In this document: positions 8,296-14,125 of the stretch, in pieces
Numbering within the stretch: position 1 is the first letter of the stretch
Layout of the letters: each line of letters starts with the position of its first letter
Source of the DNA: a virus
Reading direction: 5' to 3' (one strand)
DNA length: 20,757 bases
IMG/VR virus record: IMGVR_UViG_3300030388_001337
Coordinates: 1-20,757 of that record
The notes under the pieces: generated by a model
The model's database searches: none
Seen by the model: the letters and a program-made list of their open reading frames with translations, nothing else
Told to the model about the DNA's origin: nothing
Program-made: the position numbers and the translations under genes

Positions 8296-9364
8296 CCTGT
8301 ACTTTCTTCAGATCATCGAACTCCCCGTCAAAGAAAGTTCTCAATTTCTCCAGGTCAGAGATGTCGGAGAAGTTATAGTCTATCTTTGACAACTCACGCA
8401 TCTCAGGACTACTGAAGTGCTTATCCCCTAGCTTATCTGCAGTGACATTGTAGAAAGTAAAGATGCCTGAGCGGTAGGCCATGACATCATCACTGCATTC
8501 CTCTGAGATAAGATCTGCCTTGACCAGGCTGGGATTCCATAGATGGTCCCGGCATCCCTGCTTCTGCTCATCGAGGGTCAGGTCTTTATTGAATCTACTG
8601 CAGTGCCATGCAGCGTTGTCGCTTTCCATATCTGGCTTACAGGAGTGACAGTTCCTGCAGTTAACTGATGGCGGCAAACGATGGCCCAAGTAAGAATCCC
8701 GGTACTGTGGCGTTTCATTCTTCAGTCGCCAATCAGTCTCGCTTAACCCGGATGGTGGCCTATCTGAGGAGATGATTCTTTTCGCTTTCTCCTGAGCCTG
8801 TTCCCATATGGATGGATTGAAGTCGATGATCTCTGAATAGATCTGACTGTTGTTCTTATTGAGCACAACTGCCAGCGCCTTGTCTAACCCGAAGCAACCC
8901 ATGTAACAATGTAACTGCCACTGGTAAGCCTGTGACCATCCCTGGTAATCGCCAAGCTTAACAAGCTCCCTGAACCTCTTATCGTTAGCTGACTTAGCCT
9001 CAAACACAAGCATCTCTTCAAGGTCATCCTCAAACACTCGCTTCACAAAGCCATCACAACTGCCGCCAAAGTGACCGCCCAGGTAGGACGCTCGATACTG
9101 ATTGCCATCTGAATCTACAGCAGAGACATCAAACACCTTGGTCTTTTTTATAAAGTAAACCAGTTGATCCTCGATGTGATTGCCCAGATCAAACAGTCTA
9201 AGCATCCTTCCATCAAATGATGAGGGCAAACACCAGCGGAAGTTCATCCAGATCTTTCGCTCATCAGTATCACCGATCCCGCTCATGCCAAGGTGACCCC
9301 TGAACCTATCGTTGTCTTCCGCTATCCGCTTATCCATCTCTTCAAAAAGTAACGCCGATGACAT
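8267..9364 (-). CDS. PD-(D/E)XK exonuclease, RecB/Cas4-like, with a Cys cluster (365 aa)
   Basis: Likely the recombination exonuclease of the phage. The N-terminal part (HLGMSGIGDTDERKIWMNFRW, then FDGRMLRLFDLG) matches the start of RecB/Cas4-like phage nucleases. The core motifs are GGSCDG with D104, the FEAKS motif with E122 and K124, and QLHCY (Q150...Y154). A Cys cluster follows (C236, C239, C242, C255, C271), typical of a metal or Fe-S site in this group. Oddly, the conserved Cys expected in the IG-x-x-C-x-R motif near residue 34 appears as Asp, so an Fe-S cluster of the Cas4/AddB kind may be incomplete. The start ATG has a GGGAGGT site and lies inside the 3' end of the helicase gene (23-base overlap), so translation is probably coupled. 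It is the last gene of the minus operon. Confidence 0.88.
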   Translation of the reverse strand: MSSALLFEEMDKRIAEDNDRFRGHLGMSGIGDTDERKIWMNFRWCLPSSFDGRMLRLFDLGNHIEDQLVYFIKKTKVFDVSAVDSDGNQYRASYLGGHFGGSCDGFVKRVFEDDLEEMLVFEAKSANDKRFRELVKLGDYQGWSQAYQWQLHCYMGCFGLDKALAVVLNKNNSQIYSEIIDFNPSIWEQAQEKAKRIISSDRPPSGLSETDWRLKNETPQYRDSYLGHRLPPSVNCRNCHSCKPDMESDNAAWHCSRFNKDLTLDEQKQGCRDHLWNPSLVKADLISEECSDDVMAYRSGIFTFYNVTADKLGDKHFSSPEMRELSKIDYNFSDISDLEKLRTFFDGEFDDLKKVQVMDEDNIPF

Positions 9365-11003
9365 TCCAGTACCTCCCTTCTTTTCTTAGGTTAACTTTCT
9401 TTATTTCAAGCAGTGCTCCGCTGTTTACCATGTGGACTGCCGAATCAATGCTGTAAGGAAGCTCAAAACCTCTCGACATAATGCGCCATTTCTTTTCAGC
9501 AACCTCTCTTGGCTTACCTCGCATGGTCATCATGAGTGCGGTAGATCTAGGCCAGTAATTTTCTTCAGTCTTAAACATTATCTTCAGGTAATCGTTACCA
9601 TTCTTTGAGACAGCTTTCTCAGCGCGAACAAACTCCACCACCTCTTGTCTTTCAATGATCTCAGCCTCACCCATCTCGTCCGACAGGACTTGGCCTTCAC
9701 CAGCGATGGTTGTTTCAGATGCCTCTTTCTCCTCCTTTAAAGGATTTATTTCTTCGGGCTCAGGCAGTGGCTTAACTAAACCGCATTCTCTGCAGGTCTT
9801 GTCCTCCATGTCATTGACCGACAGACACTCATCACATATCCAGATCTTTAGCTCGTCGATGAGCTCTTCATCTTTCTTGTTGCGCTCAGGTCTAGCGACA
9901 TCGATGCAGCCATGGCGACCCATGTTGCCACCGTAGTCCAGAAGCAGGCAGTCTTTCTTGTCTTCCCAAGGACGCATACCCCTGCCGCAGATCTGCACAT
10001 ACAGACCAAGCGACTTGGTGGGCCTAAGCAATGCAATGCAATCAGTCCGGGGCGCATCCCAGCCCTCAGTCAGGACCGCAACATTACATAGCGCATTGAT
10101 CGTGCCTTGCTCAAAGCTATTAAGGATATCTTCGCGCTCATCCATGGGAGTCTCAGCCGTGACACACGCTGCCTTAATCCCGTGATCTTTCAAGTAGAGC
10201 GCCATCTTGTTGGCATGAAGGACGCTGACACAGAAGAACACCGTGCTCTTCCTGCCTTTTAAGTATGCCTTCTCTATCCAATCGTTGATGATTGCATAGA
10301 TGGTTTCATCTACGATAGCCAATGCTTCAAGGTCCGACTCTCTGTAGTCCCCACCCTTGAACTTAACCCTAGCCTTGGACGCATCGATGACGGCATCGTT
10401 ATTTACTTTGAACGATGACAGCCTGGACAGGTAACCCTGCTTGATCAAGTCGGGAATGGTCGCCTTGTAGGCCACACCTCCGAAGAAGTGATCGTCCATA
10501 CCATAGATGTAGCCTTGTCCCATCCGGTACGGTGTAGCGGTTACGCCTAGGATCTTGGGGCAACCGATCTCTTCAAAGTGATCAATGATCTTTCGGTATC
10601 GGGTACTCATCTGAGGGGCAACGTGATGTGCCTCATCGATGATGATGTAGTCGAAGGGGTAGGATTTCTCCAAGCGTTTCTTTGAGGCCAGGGTATCTCT
10701 GCTGGCGACAACAATGGGCGCTGTGTGATTGAACTGCTTGAGGCTGGCGGCAAGTATCCCTACCGGGGCATCAGGCCACACGTTAAGCAGCTTGTCCACC
10801 GCTTGGCTAATGAGCTCTTGTCTGTGAGCCAGTATGAGAAACCTTTTGCTTGGGTTTGCAAGGTAGAGATCTTTGATTAGCGTGGTAAAGACGATGGTCT
10901 TACCCGCCCCTGTCGGTAGGACAATGAGGGGGTAAGTTGTTTCTTCTTTAAACCAGCAGTGAGCTTTTGCTAAAGCTTTTTTCTGATAGTTTCTGAGTTC
11001 CAT
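9342..11003 (-). CDS. Superfamily 2 DEAD/DEAH-type helicase with zinc-finger insert (553 aa)
   Basis: An ATP-dependent DNA or RNA helicase of superfamily 2. Visible motifs in order: Q-like motif LRNYQKKAL near the start, Walker A PTGAGKT (30-36), motif Ia ILAHRQEL (57-64), Walker B DEAH (123-126), TATPYR (motif III), TEGWDAP (motif V) and QICGRGMRP (motif VI). After the RecA-like domains there is a CxxC...CxxC zinc ribbon (ICDEC...CRECG), an acidic linker, and a C-terminal domain of unknown role (from about residue 450). Phage members of this group (UvsW-like) remodel branched DNA and help recombination-dependent replication, which fits the neighbouring exonuclease and Sak4 genes. The ATG lies two bases after the previous stop; GGAGGAG is 13 bases upstream, longer than ideal, so reinitiation after the upstream gene is likely. 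Confidence 0.93.
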   Translation of the reverse strand: MELRNYQKKALAKAHCWFKEETTYPLIVLPTGAGKTIVFTTLIKDLYLANPSKRFLILAHRQELISQAVDKLLNVWPDAPVGILAASLKQFNHTAPIVVASRDTLASKKRLEKSYPFDYIIIDEAHHVAPQMSTRYRKIIDHFEEIGCPKILGVTATPYRMGQGYIYGMDDHFFGGVAYKATIPDLIKQGYLSRLSSFKVNNDAVIDASKARVKFKGGDYRESDLEALAIVDETIYAIINDWIEKAYLKGRKSTVFFCVSVLHANKMALYLKDHGIKAACVTAETPMDEREDILNSFEQGTINALCNVAVLTEGWDAPRTDCIALLRPTKSLGLYVQICGRGMRPWEDKKDCLLLDYGGNMGRHGCIDVARPERNKKDEELIDELKIWICDECLSVNDMEDKTCRECGLVKPLPEPEEINPLKEEKEASETTIAGEGQVLSDEMGEAEIIERQEVVEFVRAEKAVSKNGNDYLKIMFKTEENYWPRSTALMMTMRGKPREVAEKKWRIMSRGFELPYSIDSAVHMVNSGALLEIKKVNLRKEGRYWNVIGVTF

Positions 11004-11005
11004 AG

Positions 11006-11248
11006 TTAGTGTAATTCTCCTCCATAAATGAGTTCATCTTCCATTTCTTTACGCTTCTTCAACGCTTCTTTTTTGATATACCTGATGGTCCAATCAACTT
11101 GATCTGTATCTTTAGCAAAGATGTAGGCGTTGCTGACTGATAAAGACATAAGCTCTTGGATTAAGGTTCCATGAGACAACTCTTCTGTTGCATATTCTTC
11201 TATGAGATCTTGTAACTGATCATGAAACGCAGTTAATTTTTCATTCAT
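11006..11248 (-). CDS. Small acidic helical protein of unknown function (80 aa)
   Basis: Not recognised. The product is highly charged (DQLQDLIEEYATEELSHG near the N-terminus and KKEALKKRKEMEDELIYGG at the end) and predicted by eye to be mostly alpha-helical, with no Cys or His cluster. Its ATG has an AAAGGAGAG site and overlaps the stop of the 46-aa gene (ATGAATGA arrangement); its own stop lies two bases before the helicase ATG. This tight packing means it is very probably a real operon member, perhaps an accessory factor for replication. No function can be assigned from sequence. Confidence 0.75.
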   Translation of the reverse strand: MNEKLTAFHDQLQDLIEEYATEELSHGTLIQELMSLSVSNAYIFAKDTDQVDWTIRYIKKEALKKRKEMEDELIYGGELH

Positions 11249-11381
11249 TGTTACTCTCCTTTACAAGGTTAAGACAAAACTCTATGGCTTGTTGTCGGTC
11301 GGCATCATAGGCAATGCATGGACTGCCATTCGCCTTGCAAAAAGCACAGTAGATACCGTCACTTCCTCTAACTACTATCAT
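11241..11381 (-). CDS. 46-aa Cys-containing mini-protein
   Basis: An ATG at 11381 with AAAGGAG seven bases upstream opens a 46-codon frame ending in TGA at 11243-11241. The product begins MIVVRGSDGIYCAFCKANG and contains C12, C15, C22 and C36; the CxxC pair plus two more Cys could hold a zinc ion. The frame overlaps the 3' end of the upstream gene by 14 bases and the start of the next gene by 8 bases, filling the gap between them exactly as a phage operon gene would. The small size makes it easy to miss in automated annotation. Function unknown; a zinc-ribbon-like adaptor is a guess. Confidence 0.7.
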   Translation of the reverse strand: MIVVRGSDGIYCAFCKANGSPCIAYDADRQQAIEFCLNLVKESNNE

Positions 11382-11757
11382 TCCAACTCCTTTCATTCTC
11401 GATACGAACTATGATCTTTCTAAGTGCGTTTTTAAACAGATTTGCTTTCATGGATAAAGAGTAGCCATTCCACGTTCCCACAGAAAACTTCACTACAGTT
11501 TTATCTTTGAATTCCAAGCGGTAATAACCTATCTTCTTATCGAGGTACATCTGCCCCCCGTGTTCCATGATGTCAACAGAAAGCTTCTTGATAGTAGCCC
11601 TGAGGTCATTGTCGTAAGCTAACCTTCGCTGATTCCCGTCACCCTTGATAGTTCCTAAAGCTGCGCCTCTTTCGCCAGGAGGCAAATAGTCGCTCTCGCC
11701 GTCAACCATCGGGTGGTTTAGATATTTTTCCGTTTGGAACAAATCGCTAAGATACAT
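11368..11757 (-). CDS. Unknown protein with very strong ribosome binding site (129 aa)
   Basis: Not recognised. The N-terminal half contains ESDYLPPGERGAALGTIKGDGNQRR; the C-terminal half looks like a small alpha/beta domain (GYYRLEFKDKTVVKFSVGTWNGY followed by a basic helix). There is no signal peptide, membrane segment or metal motif. It is preceded by AAAGGAGGTGA six bases before the ATG, nearly the full anti-SD complement, which predicts high translation. The leader upstream can form competing hairpins, so expression may be controlled after transcription. It sits in the recombination operon between the DUF669 gene and the helicase; a DNA-metabolism role is only inferred from that. Confidence 0.78.
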   Translation of the reverse strand: MYLSDLFQTEKYLNHPMVDGESDYLPPGERGAALGTIKGDGNQRRLAYDNDLRATIKKLSVDIMEHGGQMYLDKKIGYYRLEFKDKTVVKFSVGTWNGYSLSMKANLFKNALRKIIVRIENERSWNDSS

Positions 11758-11763
11758 AGCGCA

Positions 11764-11774
11764 TCACCTCCTTT
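11764..11774 (-). promoter_or_regulatory. Near-perfect Shine-Dalgarno sequence
   Basis: On the minus strand this reads AAAGGAGGTGA, ten of eleven bases complementary to the usual 16S rRNA 3' end, six bases before the ATG at 11757. It is stronger than any other ribosome site in the operon. Confidence 0.85.
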
Positions 11775-11785
11775 GAGTGGTGTAT

Positions 11786-11827
11786 CGCCAAAGAGAAAGA
11801 CCTTCTCTGCCAAGAATCTTTTTGGCG
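11786..11827 (-). promoter_or_regulatory. Leader with competing hairpins in the replication operon
   Basis: The 113-base gap between the DUF669 gene and the 129-aa gene is the only sizeable gap in the operon. On the minus-strand transcript, CGCCAA (complement of 11827-11822) can pair with a nearby TTGGC (11813-11809) or with a distant TTGGCG (11791-11786). In the second form the stem encloses and stacks on AGAGAA-ggtct-TTCTCT (11808-11792). The two forms cannot exist together. A third small stem, TCCAC/GTGGA, lies further upstream. This could be an mRNA processing site, a translational switch or a partial terminator; no T-run follows, so a simple terminator is unlikely. Confidence 0.45.
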
Positions 11828-11870
11828 TTGGTTCAGGATTCCACCGCACCCTGTGGATTTTCTTAGCAGA

Positions 11871-12386
11871 TTAGTCTTGCCAGTTTACCTGCTGCCCGGT
11901 AGGTTGATTCGCCTGAGGCGCAGGTGCTTGTGCCTGAGCTTGAGGAGCCTGAGCCTGTGGTGCTTGAGCCTGGGCTTGAGGCGCTAAGAAAGATTTAATT
12001 TGATTCTTAGCAGGGTAGCCGTTCGTTCCTGCCTGTGTGTAGATGTTTGCCTGAACTGGTGTGTTCATAGCCTGACTCAACGTCTGCTGGTTGAGAGGCA
12101 CAGTGTCCACATCAATGCCAGCACTTCGCATGAAAGCCTTCATCCTACCCAAAGCCACTTGGGGGTTTTTGCCTGTCAGCACAAAGGTTTCAAAAACCTT
12201 TCTGTTCTGGTGAGTTGGCCCCATGATCGAGAACTGGATATCAACTCCTTCGTTTCCGCTGCCGTATGTTTTTGATTCAAACTTAACAGCCTCGATGCTG
12301 TACTGGCCATCCGGTACGGGTGAGTAATCACCTGTCGAAGACTCATCAACGCCGTCAAAACTTAACCCGCCATCTAATATACCCAT
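11871..12386 (-). CDS. DUF669-family protein, probable single-strand DNA binding partner (171 aa)
   Basis: The product begins MGILDGGLSFDGVDES and contains the typical DUF669 pattern: Y-S-P-V-P-D-G-Q-Y-x-x-x-I, then a conserved beta region (VDIQFSIMGPTHQNRKVFETF), followed by ALGRMKAFMRSAGID. The family is found beside phage recombinases and is thought to bind single-stranded DNA or serve the recombinase. From about residue 134 the tail is almost only Gln, Ala and Pro (repeating APQAQ units) and ends in an acidic-tipped VNWQD; a flexible tail with acidic tip resembles the layout of bacterial SSB proteins that recruit partners. It follows the Sak4-like gene with a one-base gap, so the two are surely co-translated. 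Confidence 0.82.
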   Translation of the reverse strand: MGILDGGLSFDGVDESSTGDYSPVPDGQYSIEAVKFESKTYGSGNEGVDIQFSIMGPTHQNRKVFETFVLTGKNPQVALGRMKAFMRSAGIDVDTVPLNQQTLSQAMNTPVQANIYTQAGTNGYPAKNQIKSFLAPQAQAQAPQAQAPQAQAQAPAPQANQPTGQQVNWQD

Positions 12387-12387
12387 G

Positions 12388-13173
12388 TTACTTAGCTCCT
12401 TTAACTACAGTTGGTTTCGCTGGATTCAGCGCATTCTTATATGCATTGATGAATGCACCCCACTCAAATTTAAGTTTAGGTGGTAACTCAAGCCTGGATT
12501 TAGCATCAAATCCCGCAGAGAATTTCGTGTGAAGTGCTCGATTACCGTAGCTTATTGCACGGCTCTTCGCGCCATCTTGGGTTACGGTAACGTCGTGGTT
12601 GGCAAACAGATTGAAGTCCACCCAATCTTTAATCAGGTGATTAACTTTCTTGTGACACCTCATCTCCCAACGATCATAACTCTCATTGATCGGATCGTTG
12701 AAAGGCTTGACCTGAACGTGTGATAACAAGATGACGTTCATGTGTTTTTGGTTAACAAGATAGTCGAATGCACTAAGCAACTTGATCCATTGCTCTGCCA
12801 CTGCGGTGTAACCTTTGCCGTACCCCGGCGTTTCAATGGATGGCCACCCTTCCTTCTCGCACACATAGGCCTCGGCCAAAATGCTTGCAGCATCTGTGGT
12901 GTCAAAGACCAGGGTACGAAAAGAGTGCGCCTCGTTTGCTAACATTTGTAAATGCCCAAACACATCATTCCATTTCTCGCATAGATCAAACGCTTGGGTA
13001 TCTATAAACTTCAGGCCATCCTCTGCCTGAATAAAGATTGGATCGTCAGCGTTAGCGCCGAAACTACTTTTACCAATCCCATCTACTCCCTGAATGTTTA
13101 TCCGCAATGGCGGATATGATGATTCATCAGAACGAGCAGAGGTGTTTCTTACACTGTCCAATATCGCAGACAT
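12388..13173 (-). CDS. Sak4-like recombinase ATPase (AAA_24 type, 261 aa)
   Basis: A RecA-fold ATPase of the kind that phages use for single-strand annealing or strand exchange (Sak4 group, AAA_24). Walker A is GVDGIGKSS at residues 29-37, Walker B is TLVFD near 87-91, and VILLSHVQV near 148 fits the following beta strand with its sensor His. The length (261 aa) fits the family. It overlaps the upstream stop by one base (TAATG) and is followed after one base by the DUF669 gene, a pairing repeatedly seen in phages. Together with the exonuclease and the helicase it would repair and recombine phage DNA in the host cytoplasm. The ATPase assignment is firm; Sak4 membership is judged by motifs and context. 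Confidence 0.88.
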   Translation of the reverse strand: MSAILDSVRNTSARSDESSYPPLRINIQGVDGIGKSSFGANADDPIFIQAEDGLKFIDTQAFDLCEKWNDVFGHLQMLANEAHSFRTLVFDTTDAASILAEAYVCEKEGWPSIETPGYGKGYTAVAEQWIKLLSAFDYLVNQKHMNVILLSHVQVKPFNDPINESYDRWEMRCHKKVNHLIKDWVDFNLFANHDVTVTQDGAKSRAISYGNRALHTKFSAGFDAKSRLELPPKLKFEWGAFINAYKNALNPAKPTVVKGAK

Positions 13174-13592
13174 TAGCTTTCCTCTTTTGAGTTGAATTTA
13201 TCAAGATCAATTTTCTTGACGGTAGGTTTGCCCAGCTTGGTTGCTAAGGCGCTTGAAAAGATCTGAGCATTGATGGGATTGAGCGTAGCCCAATCCTTGT
13301 ACTTGCTCATGTTAATTTTCCAAAGGCTGGTCAAGAACGGCAGATAATTCTCATCTTTTAACAGCAATAAAGCTGCCTCAATCTGATCTTGATCCCACTC
13401 ATAACTACGCTTGACTTCGTAAGTCACACCTTGATCGGTGCGCTCACCACCCTGATTGGATAGCAACAGGACTGATGCCTGCGCTTCTTGAGAGTCCAGA
13501 ACTACCCTGGTTAATTTCTTTATCTCTCTTTCTATAAAGGATTTATCTTCTTTTAAACGGTATAAAGCTTCTACAGCTTCTGCATATGTCAT
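13173..13592 (-). CDS. Unknown protein, first gene of the recombination operon (139 aa)
   Basis: The start chosen is the ATG at 13592, preceded by GAGGAGAAAAGAA; the upstream in-frame start at 13649 would lie before the -35 box of the promoter found here. The N-terminal half is a charged coiled coil (LYRLKEDKSFIEREIKKLTRVV). The middle has GVTYEVKRSYEWDQDQIEAAL, and the end has KYKDWATLNPINAQIFSSALATKLGKPTVKKI. This layout, with a KPTVK tail and a W-D motif, resembles small phage proteins that commonly sit before Sak4-type ATPases, but I cannot name the function. It is leaderless of any other gene and is first to be transcribed from the promoter at 13618-13646. Confidence 0.78.
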   Translation of the reverse strand: MTYAEAVEALYRLKEDKSFIEREIKKLTRVVLDSQEAQASVLLLSNQGGERTDQGVTYEVKRSYEWDQDQIEAALLLLKDENYLPFLTSLWKINMSKYKDWATLNPINAQIFSSALATKLGKPTVKKIDLDKFNSKEES

Positions 13593-13617
13593 TTCTTTTC
13601 TCCTCTCTACACAACTG

Positions 13618-13646
13618 AATCTACGCTCATTCAAAAACCTTGTCAA
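13618..13646 (-). promoter_or_regulatory. Sigma70-like promoter for the minus-strand recombination operon
   Basis: On the minus strand the -35 box is a perfect TTGACA (13646-13641). It is followed by a 17-base spacer and TAGATT (13623-13618; four of six consensus bases). The first gene start lies about 26 bases after the -10 box. Confidence 0.7.
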
Positions 13647-13680
13647 CAAAATATATAGATTTATTTAATGGCTTAATATG

Positions 13681-13709
13681 TTGCATAAACAATCACCATT
13701 TCGTATAGT
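13681..13709 (+). promoter_or_regulatory. Sigma70-like promoter for the plus-strand replication operon
   Basis: TTGCAT (13681-13686), a 17-base spacer, and TATAGT (13704-13709, five of six). It faces away from the promoter at 13618-13646, with about 35 bases between their -35 boxes. Confidence 0.65.
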
Positions 13710-13710
13710 T

Positions 13711-13730
13711 CAAAAGTACTTTTGCGCAAA
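13711..13730. promoter_or_regulatory. Overlapping palindromes at the transcription start: operator candidate
   Basis: CAAAAGTACTTTTG (13711-13724) is a perfect 14-bp palindrome. TTTGCGCAAA (13721-13730) is a perfect 10-bp palindrome overlapping it by four bases. Both lie just after the -10 box, where a bound dimeric repressor would block transcription of the plus operon. Confidence 0.5.
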
Positions 13731-13741
13731 GAGGAGTAGCA

Positions 13742-13870
13742 ATGACTAGGCTTGAAGAAATGATAGAGGTCCAGTGGGACATGATGAATGACGAGATAGA
13801 GCCGTGTGATGAGTGCCGCTATAAGGATGGTGCTTGTCTCGATTGTGGCCAAGAGGAAGAAGAAGAATGA
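13742..13870 (+). CDS. 42-aa Cys-rich mini-protein (zinc ribbon-like)
   Basis: An ATG at 13742 with GAGGAG seven bases upstream starts a 42-codon frame. The product has an acidic helix (TRLEEMIEVQWDMMNDEIEP), then two CxxC pairs (C22/C25 and C32/C35, six residues apart) typical of a zinc knuckle, and an all-Glu tail. It is the first gene after the divergent plus promoter, and its stop overlaps the next ATG (ATGA), so it is very likely real despite its size. First-gene position and metal knuckle would suit a small regulator or host-protein binder; this is inference. Confidence 0.72.
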   Translation: MTRLEEMIEVQWDMMNDEIEPCDECRYKDGACLDCGQEEEEE

Positions 13871-14124
13871 ACGACAAGGTAAAGGTTGATGACTATCTGA
13901 TCGAGAAGAATGTCCCGATTCAGAAAAGCTTTCGATCCCGGCCAGGTAAATGGCAAAAAGTGCTGAAGGAAATGGAGGTTGAAGATAGTTTCGTCATCGA
14001 TGAGACAGAGGATTCAACTTTCAGTCAGATGAATGCCATCCGCAATGCGGCTACAACGCTGGGTATTAAAGTAAAAGGGACAAGAGAAAGTGAACACAGT
14101 CGAAGGGTCCACAGGACAGGGTGA
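13867..14124 (+). CDS. Unknown small protein (85 aa)
   Basis: The start chosen is the ATG at 13867 (ATGA overlap with the mini-protein gene), not the upstream TTG at 13834. The product contains a basic segment (QKSFRSRPGKWQKVLKEMEVEDSFVI), then NAIRNAATTLGIKVKGTRE and a basic C-terminus. The pattern of a short basic start, an acidic loop and a helix with R-N-A-A resembles small DNA-binding or primase-accessory proteins seen next to phage primases, but no family is certain. It lies immediately upstream of the primase-helicase in the same operon. Confidence 0.68.
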   Translation: MNDKVKVDDYLIEKNVPIQKSFRSRPGKWQKVLKEMEVEDSFVIDETEDSTFSQMNAIRNAATTLGIKVKGTRESEHSRRVHRTG

Positions 14125-14125
14125 C

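Noticed and set aside
8260-8300. Terminator between the convergent nuclease genes
   Set aside because: The two coding regions overlap by 29 bases and no hairpin with T-run is visible.
9655-10185. Plus-strand frames opposite the helicase
   Set aside because: Low-complexity Ser-rich antisense shadows of well-supported helicase sequence.
13593-13649. 19-residue N-terminal extension of the first recombination-operon gene
   Set aside because: Starts before the -35 box of the likely promoter; the ATG at 13592 has a proper ribosome site.
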